Origin: an uncultured Selenomonadaceae bacterium | GTDB taxonomy: Bacteria; Bacillota; Negativicutes; Selenomonadales; Selenomonadaceae | Length of the DNA stretch: 16,111 bases | Assembly: GCA_905236785.1 (NCBI GenBank) | Contig: CAJOQC010000058.1 | Coordinates: 1 to 16,111 of the forward strand | Direction of reading: 5' to 3' | Shown: positions 1-6,584 of the stretch, piece after piece | Numbering within the stretch: the stretch's first letter is position 1 | Layout of the letters: the number at the start of each line of letters is the position of its first letter | The notes under the pieces: generated by a model | Database searches by the model: none | What the model saw: the letters and a program-made list of their open reading frames with translations, nothing else | Told to the model about the DNA's origin: nothing | Position numbers and translations under genes: made by a program

Positions 1-1304
1 AAGGCGGGGGAATTTTCAAATATGCGGCAGACAAGGCGGCAAAGTTTCCTTATGGCCACATTGCCCTGCTCATGCCCGTAGGTATCGTTTATGCGCTTTA
101 GGAAATTTAGGTCAACCATAACAATGCCGAATTTCGCGTCCCCTTCGGCAATTTCCCACTCAATGCGGCGAATTTCGTCGTCATAGGCGGTTTTGTTGCC
201 GATGCCCGTCAGCGCGTCGGTGTGGGCAAGCTCGCTCATTGCGTCGGCGTGTTCCTTGGTGGTCTGAATTTCCTGCATTGCGCTAAAAAGACTGTTCATG
301 TAATTATCAAGTTCCAAAATCATGGCGGATACCTGCATGGACAGGGCGGAAATTTCGTCGTAGCCCTTCACTTCTCGCTCAATGTTTTCGGCAATTTTCG
401 CGTTCTTGGTGAGGGCGTAGTCCCGCACGTTATTTTGCAACTTAGAAAGACGATGTATGTACCGTTTATGAATGTACCAAAGCATGGTGGCAAACGCCAA
501 GACGATTATCGCGCAAAGGCCGAGCATTTCCCGCACGGTGTTTTGCAGTATGGCCTCGTTCACCTTGGCAATTTCAACATCTATTGAGATTACTCCCGCT
601 TTCTTCCCGTCCGCAAAAAGGGGAATGTAATAGGCGTAAGTTTTGCCGTATTCGTTGTCGTAGGTGTCGTAGCCCGTGGGCTTTTTGCCCGTGTTCCACG
701 CCTCCCACATTTTTTGATGTTCCTCCAAAGGCTCAAAAATATCGACGCAAAAATTGACATAATTCTTGCCGTCAACAATTAGCTTTTCCCTCGCGCCTTT
801 GACTTCAATCACATAATACATATGGAGGTCTTCGCCGGTGGGCACTATGTAATAAACGTACTTAAGCCCGAAGTTGTCGCATATTTCGTCGTAACGGCTC
901 ATCCAGTATTCTTGGTAATAGGTGGCAAAGGCAAGTTTTGATTCTTCGTCCAATTCCTCAAAAGAAACGTCCTTGCCGAAAACTTTCCCCGGATATTTGG
1001 CGGCGAACATATTTTGAAAAGCCGTCAGTTCCGGTTGCCAATCGCCGGAATAATCAAAGGGAATGAGGACTTTTTCGTGATTTTGAATAACATAATCTTG
1101 ATAGCTTAAAAAAAGTTTTCCCTCGCTCATCATTAAGCTTTCGATGTGAGATGCGACTTGCTTTATTTTTTCTTCGCATTGTTCCTTATAAATGCTCGTT
1201 TGGTTTATATAGGAATTAACCCCGCTCAACAGGGCTATAGCCACGGCGAAAACGAAAAACACAACGGCAAAGCCCACCAAGAGGCTGTCAATCTTTCTTT
1301 CCAC
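1..1304 (-). CDS. Membrane-anchored sensor diguanylate cyclase (GGDEF), 3' end outside window
   Basis: The minus strand reads open from a GTG at 1304 to the window edge (about 434 codons). Seen in order: a hydrophobic segment at about residues 8-30; an extracytoplasmic region at about 31-257 rich in Tyr and acidic residues, resembling a dCache/PAS-like sensor; a second membrane helix at about 258-276; a HAMP-like linker at about 277-340; and the start of a GGDEF domain from about residue 356, with HTDALTGIGNK, then MVDLNFLKRINDTYGHEQGN. The window stops a few residues before the expected GGDEF signature, so catalytic competence cannot be judged. The family makes cyclic di-GMP from GTP. An in-frame TAA lies directly before the GTG, and a G-rich ribosome site (1316-1323) sits about 11 bases upstream. 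The gene diverges from the fumarase/sdh operon; a dicarboxylate or redox ligand is only a guess. GGDEF identity is secure, the exact start moderately so. Confidence 0.88.
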   Translation of the reverse strand, partial: MERKIDSLLVGFAVVFFVFAVAIALLSGVNSYINQTSIYKEQCEEKIKQVASHIESLMMSEGKLFLSYQDYVIQNHEKVLIPFDYSGDWQPELTAFQNMFAAKYPGKVFGKDVSFEELDEESKLAFATYYQEYWMSRYDEICDNFGLKYVYYIVPTGEDLHMYYVIEVKGAREKLIVDGKNYVNFCVDIFEPLEEHQKMWEAWNTGKKPTGYDTYDNEYGKTYAYYIPLFADGKKAGVISIDVEIAKVNEAILQNTVREMLGLCAIIVLAFATMLWYIHKRYIHRLSKLQNNVRDYALTKNAKIAENIEREVKGYDEISALSMQVSAMILELDNYMNSLFSAMQEIQTTKEHADAMSELAHTDALTGIGNKTAYDDEIRRIEWEIAEGDAKFGIVMVDLNFLKRINDTYGHEQGNVAIRKLCRLVCRIFENSPA

Positions 1305-1380
1305 TTAACTATTCACTCCCCCCGAATAAAGTTTTTGAAATGAAATGAAAAAAAACGGTAAAAATTCCATACCGCGCTAC

Positions 1381-1410
1381 ACTTTATCACATTAACGACA
1401 ACTTTTGCAA
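1381..1410 (-). promoter_or_regulatory. Possible promoter of the GGDEF gene
   Basis: On the minus strand a TTGCAA box (1405-1410) is followed after 18 bases by TAAAGT (1381-1386), a modest match to the sigma-70 consensus. It lies about 77 bases before the GTG start. This is pattern inspection only in an AT-rich region, so confidence is low. Confidence 0.3.
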
Positions 1411-1445
1411 CTTGACAAATATAAATTTGCAAAAATAGTTGACCG

Positions 1446-1482
1446 TTGCGGCAGGATTTTTCTTTCTTGCGGCAAATATAAT
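1446..1482 (+). promoter_or_regulatory. Fumarase/sdh operon promoter with paired direct repeats
   Basis: A perfect TATAAT (1477-1482) lies 46 bases before the fumarase alpha start. No good -35 box occurs at 16-18 bases; the sequence there is GGATTT-like. Two identical TTGCGGCA octamers (1446-1453 and 1467-1474) are 21 bases apart, two helical turns. One covers the -35 side and the other the spacer just before the -10 box. A strong -10 with a poor -35 and phased repeats suggests a regulated promoter, but the regulator is unknown. Confidence 0.5.
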
Positions 1483-1528
1483 TAAGACAATAACTTTGTG
1501 TATATTTTGAATTTGGGAGGGAATTACT

Positions 1529-2371
1529 TTGCGAGAACTCGATGCAAAAACAATCACCGAGACCGTGGCGACCATGTGCAAAGAAGCCGCATATTATTTG
1601 CCCAACGATGTTTACGAAGCCTTAAAGCGCGGCCGCGAAACCGAAGAATCGCCCGTGGGTCGGGTTGTGTTGGATCAGATTATCGAAAACGCGGAAATCG
1701 CCCGCGCCGAAGATCGCCCCTATTGCCAAGACACCGGCATGACGATTGTCTTTTTGGAAGTGGGTCAAGACCTGCACATTACGGGCGGTTTGTTGGAAGA
1801 TGCCGTAAACGAGGGCATCGCCAAGGGCTACGTCGAAGGGTATCTTAGAAAATCCGTGGTGAAAGAACCGCTCTTTGACCGCAAGAACACACAGAACAAT
1901 ACGCCCGGGGTTATCTACACCAAAATCGTCCCCGGCGACAAACTTAAAATCACCGTCGCGCCCAAGGGCTTTGGCTCTGAGAACAAATCCGGCGTAAAGA
2001 TGCTGGTCCCTGCCGACGGCGTTGAAGGCGTTAAAAAAGCCGTTATGGATATTATCCTCCACGCCGGTTGCAACCCCTGCCCCCCCATGGTTGTGGGCGT
2101 GGGCATAGGCGGCACCATGGACAGGGCGGCTGTTTTGTCCAAAAAAGCCTTGACGCGCCCCACCAACGTGAGGAACGCAAGCCCCGAATACGCCAAACTT
2201 GAAGAAGAACTTTTGGAAATGATAAACAAAACCGGCATAGGGCCGCAGCTTGGCGGCACAACCACCGCGCTGGCCGTCAACATTGAATGGGGGCCGACCC
2301 ACATTGCGGGGCTTCCCGTGGCTGTTTCCATTTGTTGCCATGCCATGCGTCATTCCGAAAAGACCTTGTGA
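1529..2371 (+). CDS. Fumarate hydratase (class I, Fe-S), alpha subunit
   Basis: A 280-residue protein matching the alpha/N-terminal half of the two-subunit class I fumarase (TtdA-like family), which interconverts fumarate and L-malate in the cytoplasm using an oxygen-sensitive [4Fe-4S] cluster. Visible landmarks are CQDTGM (Cys66), HAGCNPCPP (Cys181/Cys184) followed by VGVGIGG, GPQLGGTTTALAV, and a C-terminal SICCHAMRHS (Cys269/Cys270). Cysteines from these three places are the likely cluster ligands. The start is a TTG at 1529 with GGGAGG (1515-1520) eight bases upstream. Full length for the family. The beta subunit follows after 23 bases, so the two are made together. The pair resembles the L(+)-tartrate dehydratase subunits, but the neighbouring succinate dehydrogenase/fumarate reductase genes favour fumarase. 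No symbol is given because fumA would suggest the fused E. coli enzyme. Confidence 0.93.
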   Translation: MRELDAKTITETVATMCKEAAYYLPNDVYEALKRGRETEESPVGRVVLDQIIENAEIARAEDRPYCQDTGMTIVFLEVGQDLHITGGLLEDAVNEGIAKGYVEGYLRKSVVKEPLFDRKNTQNNTPGVIYTKIVPGDKLKITVAPKGFGSENKSGVKMLVPADGVEGVKKAVMDIILHAGCNPCPPMVVGVGIGGTMDRAAVLSKKALTRPTNVRNASPEYAKLEEELLEMINKTGIGPQLGGTTTALAVNIEWGPTHIAGLPVAVSICCHAMRHSEKTL

Positions 2372-2394
2372 TTATAAAGGGGGATTAAAATATT

Positions 2395-2958
2395 ATGGCT
2401 GATGCAAAAACCATTCGCATAACAACGCCCTTCACCGAAGAAATGTCCCGCAAGTTAAAAGCCGGCGACAGCGTCCTCATAAGCGGCACGATATACAGCG
2501 CCCGCGATGCCGCCCACAAGGCCATGACCGAAGCCTTGGCGCGGGGCGAAAAACTGCCCCTTGATTGGCATGACCAAATAGTGTATTACCTTGGACCCAC
2601 CCCGGCTAAACCCGGCGACCCCATAGGCTCATGCGGGCCTACCACCTCGGGGCGCATGGATGCCTACACGCCCACCATGCTCGACCAAGGCATAAAAGGC
2701 ATGATTGGCAAAGGCTCACGCTCAAAAGAAGTGGTGGAGTCCATGAAGAAAAACGGCGTGACCTATTTTGCGGCCGTTGGCGGCGCGGCGGCCAAAATCG
2801 CCAAATCCGTAAAAAAATACGAAGTGTTGGCCTACCCGGAGCTTGGCCCTGAGGCGGTGGCGGCTCTCACCGTTGAGGACTTCCCCGCCATCGTCGTTAT
2901 CGACTCCGAAGGCAACGATTATTACGAAATCGGGCAAAAACCCTATCGTCGCCTGTAG
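2395..2958 (+). CDS. Fumarate hydratase (class I, Fe-S), beta subunit
   Basis: A 187-residue protein of the fumarase C-terminal (beta, TtdB-like) family, which completes the active site with the alpha subunit. Early it shows the KAGDSVLISGTIYSARDAAHK segment; next a GPTPAKPGDPIGSCGPTTSGRMD stretch whose Thr and Arg are the substrate-binding positions of the family; then GMIGKG with the conserved lysine, and a C-terminal half with AVGGAAA and PELGPEAV. The ATG at 2395 follows a GGGGG ribosome site. Length is normal. It lies 23 bases after the alpha subunit and about 97 bases before sdhC, with a hairpin in that gap. Tartrate dehydratase activity cannot be excluded by sequence reading, though context argues for malate/fumarate interconversion. 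Confidence 0.93.
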   Translation: MADAKTIRITTPFTEEMSRKLKAGDSVLISGTIYSARDAAHKAMTEALARGEKLPLDWHDQIVYYLGPTPAKPGDPIGSCGPTTSGRMDAYTPTMLDQGIKGMIGKGSRSKEVVESMKKNGVTYFAAVGGAAAKIAKSVKKYEVLAYPELGPEAVAALTVEDFPAIVVIDSEGNDYYEIGQKPYRRL

Positions 2959-3001
2959 GATTACGCTTTTTGGAATGTCCTTTCGGGCGTTCATGAATAC
3001 G

Positions 3002-3034
3002 TTTGTTGCCGTCGATGATGTCGACGGCAACGAA
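3002..3034 (+). promoter_or_regulatory. Strong hairpin between fumarase beta and sdhC
   Basis: GTTGCCGTCGA (3005-3015) and TCGACGGCAAC (3021-3031) are perfect complements around a TGATG loop. The stem can extend outward by a wobble and two A-T pairs to 3002/3034. No T-run follows, so it is unlikely to be an efficient intrinsic terminator. It ends ten bases before the sdhC ribosome site (AGGAGG, 3044-3049). A role in mRNA processing, stability or setting fum:sdh ratios is inference. Confidence 0.65.
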
Positions 3035-3055
3035 AGAAATCATAGGAGGTATAGA

Positions 3056-3679
3056 ATGTTTCACACAACTTTCTATTTAAGGAGGCTTCATTCGCTTTGC
3101 GGCTTGTTCGCCCTCGGCATGGTTCTCTTTGAACACATCTTCACCAACTCCATGGCGATGTTTGGCCCTGAGGCGTTAAACGGCTCGCTTGCCATGATGG
3201 AACTAATCCCCAAACCCATTTTCTTGGGGCTTGAAGTGGGCGGCATCGCCGTTCCCTTGTTGTTCCACGGCATCTACGGCATCTATATCGCTTTGCAGGC
3301 CAAGAACAACCCGGAGCGTTTTGGGTACGTAAGAAACTGGAACTTCACCTTGCAACGCTGGACGGCGTGGTATTTGGTGGTGTTCCTCATTTGGCACGTC
3401 GGCTATTTGCGTTTTTACGTCAAAGGCGTTACCGGCACGCCCATAAGCTACGAATTGTTGCAAAACTTCTTCACGTCAAGCCCCCTTGTGACCGTTCTCT
3501 ACATACTCGGTATGTTTGCGGCAATTTTCCATTTCTGCAACGGCATCACCACTTTCTGCATGACATGGGGCATCACCAAAGGCCCGCGTTCGCAAAACGT
3601 AATAAGCGCGGTTTCCATGGGATTGTGCGCCATGCTGTGCTTGGTGACTCTCGCCTTTATGGGCAGTTACTTTGTGTGA
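3056..3679 (+). CDS. sdhC: Succinate dehydrogenase/fumarate reductase cytochrome b subunit (type B, di-heme)
   Basis: A 207-residue membrane protein with five hydrophobic helices, the single anchor of type B succinate:quinone oxidoreductases (Bacillus, Wolinella). It holds two b-type hemes and the menaquinone site and passes electrons between quinone and the SdhAB head. Histidines occur at residues 12, 27, 71, 114 and 159. Their spacing closely tracks the five histidines of the B. subtilis subunit; four should be heme ligands. The ATG at 3056 is chosen because AGGAGG lies six bases upstream; the frame stays open further upstream, but that stretch overlaps the fumarase beta gene and lacks homology. 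sdhA begins 17 bases after the stop. Whether the complex works mainly as fumarate reductase or succinate dehydrogenase cannot be read from sequence; the anaerobic context favours fumarate reduction. Confidence 0.93.
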   Translation: MFHTTFYLRRLHSLCGLFALGMVLFEHIFTNSMAMFGPEALNGSLAMMELIPKPIFLGLEVGGIAVPLLFHGIYGIYIALQAKNNPERFGYVRNWNFTLQRWTAWYLVVFLIWHVGYLRFYVKGVTGTPISYELLQNFFTSSPLVTVLYILGMFAAIFHFCNGITTFCMTWGITKGPRSQNVISAVSMGLCAMLCLVTLAFMGSYFV

Positions 3680-3696
3680 TTTAAGAGGAGAAAATA

Positions 3697-5508
3697 ATGG
3701 CAGCAAAACCTGAAAATAAAATTATTGTGGTGGGCGGCGGCCTGTCGGGTCTTATGGCCACCCTCAAAATCTGCGAAGGCGGCGGCAAGGTTGATCTTTT
3801 TTCCTACTGCCCGGTGAAACGCTCCCACTCCCTTTGCGCCCAAGGCGGCATCAACGCCTGTATGGACACCAAAGGCGAACACGACAGCATTTACGAACAC
3901 TTTGACGACACTGTGTACGGCGGCGACTTCTTGGCCGACCAAATCGCCGTTAAAGGCATGGTGGAAGCCGCGCCCAAACTCATAAAAATGTTCGATCGCA
4001 TGGGCGTACCCTTCACCCGCACCGCTGAAGGCGTTTTGGATCTTCGCAATTTCGGCGGCCAAAAGAACAAACGCACCTGCTTTGCCGGCTCCACCACCGG
4101 CCAACAACTCCTGTACGCCTTGGACGAACAGGTTCGCCGTTGGGAAGTAAAGGGCAAAGTGCAAAAATATGAGTTCTGGGAATTTATCAAGGCGATAAAG
4201 AACAAGGACGGCGTTGTTCGCGGCATCGTGGCGCAGAACATGAACTCCAACGAAATCGTCTCCTTCCCCGCCGACGTGGTTATCTTGGCAACGGGCGGGC
4301 CGGGGCAAGTGTTCGGCCGTTGCACCGCTTCCACAATATGCAACGGCTCGGCGGTGACTGCGGTCTACAAACAGGGCGCACATATAGGAAACCCCGAATT
4401 TATCCAGATTCACCCCACGGCTGTGCCGGGTTCGGATAAAAACCGCCTTATGAGCGAGGCTTGCCGCGGCGAAGGCGGGCGCGTTTGGGTGTATAAAGAC
4501 GGAAAGCCTTGGTACTTCCTCGAAGAAATGTACCCCGCCTATGGCAACCTTGTCCCCCGCGACGTGGCCAGCCGCGCCATTTACAAAGTCTGCGTCCACA
4601 TGGGGCTTGGCATCAACGGCGAGAACCGCGTGTACCTCGATCTTTCCCATATACCCGCCGATTATCTCGAAAGAAAATTGGGCGGCATTTTGGAAATGTA
4701 CTCGGAATTTGTGGGGCAAGACCCGCGCAAAGTCCCCATGGAGATTTTCCCCTCCGTTCACTATTCCATGGGCGGCATTTGGGTGGACAGACTGCACCAC
4801 ACCAACATTCCCGGCCTTATGGCCTCCGGCGAATGTGACTATCAGTACCACGGCGCGAACCGTTTGGGGGCAAACTCCCTCTTGTCGGCGGCGTACTCCG
4901 GCACGGTCTCAGGGCCTGAGGCGCTGCGTTGGGCCAGAAGCGGCGAACTTGGTGCGCCCCTTACTCAAGAAGAACTTGACGCGGCGCAGCGCGAGTGCTT
5001 GGAAGAATTTGACAACATTCGCAAAATGGACGGCGAAGAAAACGCCCACCGTCTGCATCAAGAGCTTGGCGAAATCATGTACAAGTATGTTTCCATTGAG
5101 CGTGAAAACAAAGGCCTCGATCAGTGCCTAAAGGAATTAAAGCAAATCCTGAAGCGTTGGGACAACATCGGCGTTACCGATCATGGCAACTGGGCGAACC
5201 AAGAAGCCATGTTCGTTCGTCAGCTCCGCAACATGATTTTGTACGCCATGGTCATAACCAAGGCGGCAAGAATGCGCGACGAGTCCCGCGGCGCACACGC
5301 CAAAATTAAACTTGACGAAGCCGGCAACCGCATGACCGATGCCGACGGCGAGTTGGTGTTCATGGGGCGCGACGACGAACACTTCATGCGCACCACCATT
5401 GTGGATTACGACCCCAACACCGAAGAGCCGCAGATTTCGTACATGGAATTCGATCATTCCCTCATTAAGCCCCGCGCCCGCAACTATGCCGTGGCGAAGA
5501 AAGAGTAA
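3697..5508 (+). CDS. sdhA: Succinate dehydrogenase/fumarate reductase flavoprotein subunit
   Basis: A 603-residue catalytic subunit that interconverts succinate and fumarate using covalently bound FAD. The N-terminus has the FAD-binding VVGGGLSGL motif. RSHSLCAQGGIN follows, with His44 as the likely covalent flavin attachment site. Active-site landmarks are all present: His239 in HPTAVPG, RGEGGR at about 257-262, Arg288 in VPRDVASRA, His355 in VHYSMGG and Arg389 in ANRLGANSL. These correspond to the dicarboxylate-binding and proton-shuttle residues of the family. The C-terminal helical domain is intact. The ATG at 3697 follows an AGAGGAGA ribosome site. sdhB starts 15 bases after the stop. 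Motifs such as SLCAQGGIN and the type B anchor next door point to the Bacillus/Wolinella branch, not the E. coli frdABCD branch. Nothing appears truncated. Confidence 0.96.
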   Translation: MAAKPENKIIVVGGGLSGLMATLKICEGGGKVDLFSYCPVKRSHSLCAQGGINACMDTKGEHDSIYEHFDDTVYGGDFLADQIAVKGMVEAAPKLIKMFDRMGVPFTRTAEGVLDLRNFGGQKNKRTCFAGSTTGQQLLYALDEQVRRWEVKGKVQKYEFWEFIKAIKNKDGVVRGIVAQNMNSNEIVSFPADVVILATGGPGQVFGRCTASTICNGSAVTAVYKQGAHIGNPEFIQIHPTAVPGSDKNRLMSEACRGEGGRVWVYKDGKPWYFLEEMYPAYGNLVPRDVASRAIYKVCVHMGLGINGENRVYLDLSHIPADYLERKLGGILEMYSEFVGQDPRKVPMEIFPSVHYSMGGIWVDRLHHTNIPGLMASGECDYQYHGANRLGANSLLSAAYSGTVSGPEALRWARSGELGAPLTQEELDAAQRECLEEFDNIRKMDGEENAHRLHQELGEIMYKYVSIERENKGLDQCLKELKQILKRWDNIGVTDHGNWANQEAMFVRQLRNMILYAMVITKAARMRDESRGAHAKIKLDEAGNRMTDADGELVFMGRDDEHFMRTTIVDYDPNTEEPQISYMEFDHSLIKPRARNYAVAKKE

Positions 5509-5523
5509 CGGAGGATTTACATA

Positions 5524-6273
5524 ATGGCAGATAAAATGGTCAGATTTATCATCGAGCGGCAGGACGGCCCCGACGAAAAGCCCTATACGCAGGAATTTGA
5601 CGTTCCCTATCGCCCGGGGCTTAACGTGGTGGCTTCGCTCATGGAAATACAGAAAAACCCCGTCACGGTGGACGGCAAGCGCGTTGCTCCCGTTGTTTGG
5701 GAATGTAACTGCTTAGAAAAAGTTTGCGGCGCGTGCATGATGGTCATTAACGGCATGGCTCGCCAAGCCTGTTGCGCCCTTATCGACGAATTGAAACAGC
5801 CGATTAAACTCCAACCGGCTCGAACCTTCCCCGTCATTCGCGATCTTCTCATCGACCGATCGGTAATGTTCGAGAGCCTTAAAAAGATTCAAGGCTGGGT
5901 GGAAATCGACGGCACTTGGGAAGTTAAGGATGCGCCGATACAGAACCCCTACACGGCGGCCACTGCTTACGAAATTTCCCACTGCATGACCTGCGGGTGT
6001 TGCTTGGAGGCCTGCCCCAACGTGGGGCCGCAATCGGACTTTATCGGTCCTGCGCCCACGGTGCAAGCGTATCTTTTCAATTTGCATCCCTTGGGGAAAT
6101 TCGATGCGCCCAAGCGGCTTAACGCTCTTATGGAAAAAGGCGGCATCACAAGTTGCGGCAACAGCCAAAACTGCGTCGAAGTTTGCCCGAAGAACATCAA
6201 ACTTACCACCTACCTTGCTCAACTTAACCGCGACGTAAACAAGCAAGCGTTAAAGAACATATTTAACAAATAA
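5524..6273 (+). CDS. sdhB: Succinate dehydrogenase/fumarate reductase iron-sulfur subunit
   Basis: A 249-residue electron-transfer subunit linking the flavin of SdhA to the hemes and quinone of SdhC. The N-terminal plant-type ferredoxin domain has CLEKVCGACM with a later Cys in MARQAC, ligating [2Fe-2S]. The C-terminal domain has CMTCGCCLEACPN for [4Fe-4S], and CGNSQNCVEVCPKNI, the arrangement expected for [3Fe-4S]. Every cluster-binding cysteine group is intact and length is typical. The start is the ATG at 5524, with CGGAGG about nine bases upstream. It is the last gene of the fum-sdh operon: a strong terminator hairpin begins about 33 bases after its stop. Confidence 0.95.
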   Translation: MADKMVRFIIERQDGPDEKPYTQEFDVPYRPGLNVVASLMEIQKNPVTVDGKRVAPVVWECNCLEKVCGACMMVINGMARQACCALIDELKQPIKLQPARTFPVIRDLLIDRSVMFESLKKIQGWVEIDGTWEVKDAPIQNPYTAATAYEISHCMTCGCCLEACPNVGPQSDFIGPAPTVQAYLFNLHPLGKFDAPKRLNALMEKGGITSCGNSQNCVEVCPKNIKLTTYLAQLNRDVNKQALKNIFNK

Positions 6274-6306
6274 CTTCGCAGATTTACGGTTGAACGATTG
6301 TACCAG

Positions 6307-6339
6307 AAAAAACCCCCGAATTTGTATTCGGGGGTTTTT
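6307..6339 (+). terminator. Intrinsic terminator of the fum-sdh operon
   Basis: CCCCCGAAT (6313-6321) pairs perfectly with ATTCGGGGG (6326-6334) across a TTGT loop, followed by five T (6335-6339) and preceded by six A (6307-6312). The symmetric A and T runs mean it could also stop transcripts from the other strand. Confidence 0.92.
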
Positions 6340-6353
6340 GTGGTCTGTGGAGC

Positions 6354-6410
6354 AAGAGTTAAAGAACCGCCATCGGCTTTTGGCCGACGGCGGTTCTTTT
6401 AACAACTCTT
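6354..6410 (-). terminator. Hairpin terminator of the ftsZ-end transcript
   Basis: A 17-bp stem with one mismatch pairs 6361-6377 with 6383-6399. An outer arm, AAGAGTT (6354-6360) with AACTCTT (6404-6410), extends it. Read on the minus strand, the stem is followed by a short T-containing tract rather than a long T-run. The stop codon of the 57-residue gene lies at its base (6399-6401). The next terminator (6307-6339) would catch read-through. Confidence 0.75.
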
Positions 6411-6572
6411 CATTCGCTCTTTGCGAAGTTGCTTTTCAAGTACGTCTTTGCGTTTGGTCATATCTTCCAAACTTGCCTTTTCCTCTTCGGTTAAGGAGCT
6501 TTTCTTCTTTAATTTGTCAATTTTCATCTGCACGTCCAAGAGTTCGCCTTCAATCGCCCATTGTTGTTGCAT
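6399..6572 (-). CDS. Small charged coiled-coil protein downstream of ftsZ (57 aa)
   Basis: An ATG at 6572 opens a 57-residue frame ending in TAA at 6399. A GGGAG ribosome site (6580-6584) sits seven bases upstream and overlaps the last codon region of ftsZ, whose stop is only 12 bases away. The protein is almost entirely charged and helical: it starts MQQQWAIEGELLDVQ, is rich in Lys and Glu in heptad-like spacing, has a likely turn at SSLTEEE, and ends KERMKSC. No signal peptide, membrane segment or recognised domain is seen. The good ribosome site, tight spacing and terminator starting at its stop argue that it is a real gene co-expressed with ftsZ. I do not recognise the family; a role with FtsZ is suggested only by position. 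Confidence 0.72.
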   Translation of the reverse strand: MQQQWAIEGELLDVQMKIDKLKKKSSLTEEEKASLEDMTKRKDVLEKQLRKERMKSC

Positions 6573-6584
6573 GATAAAACTCCC

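Noticed and set aside
25..36. CGGCAGACAAGG shared with 16079-16090, as if the window were flanked by a direct repeat
   Set aside because: A single 12-base match in 16 kb is expected by chance, and the left copy is inside conserved GGDEF coding sequence.
222..587. Plus-strand open frame opposite the GGDEF gene
   Set aside because: The minus strand here encodes the second membrane helix, linker and GGDEF start in one continuous frame.
1412..1440. TTGACA at 1412-1417 as a -35 box for the fumarase operon
   Set aside because: Seventeen bases on, the sequence is ATAGTT, a poor -10; the perfect TATAAT lies much further downstream.
1622..2353. Open frame on the minus strand opposite the fumarase alpha gene
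   Set aside because: Shadow of a conserved gene whose own frame carries all fumarase motifs; no ribosome site or homology.
2843..3055. Upstream extension of sdhC
   Set aside because: The 71 extra codons overlap fumarase beta and run through the hairpin; the ATG at 3056 has an ideal ribosome site and gives the normal family length.
3667..4851. Long open frame on the minus strand opposite sdhA (394 codons)
   Set aside because: It mirrors the codon structure of sdhA, lies wholly opposite it, and has His/Gly/Ala-rich low-complexity composition with no family match.
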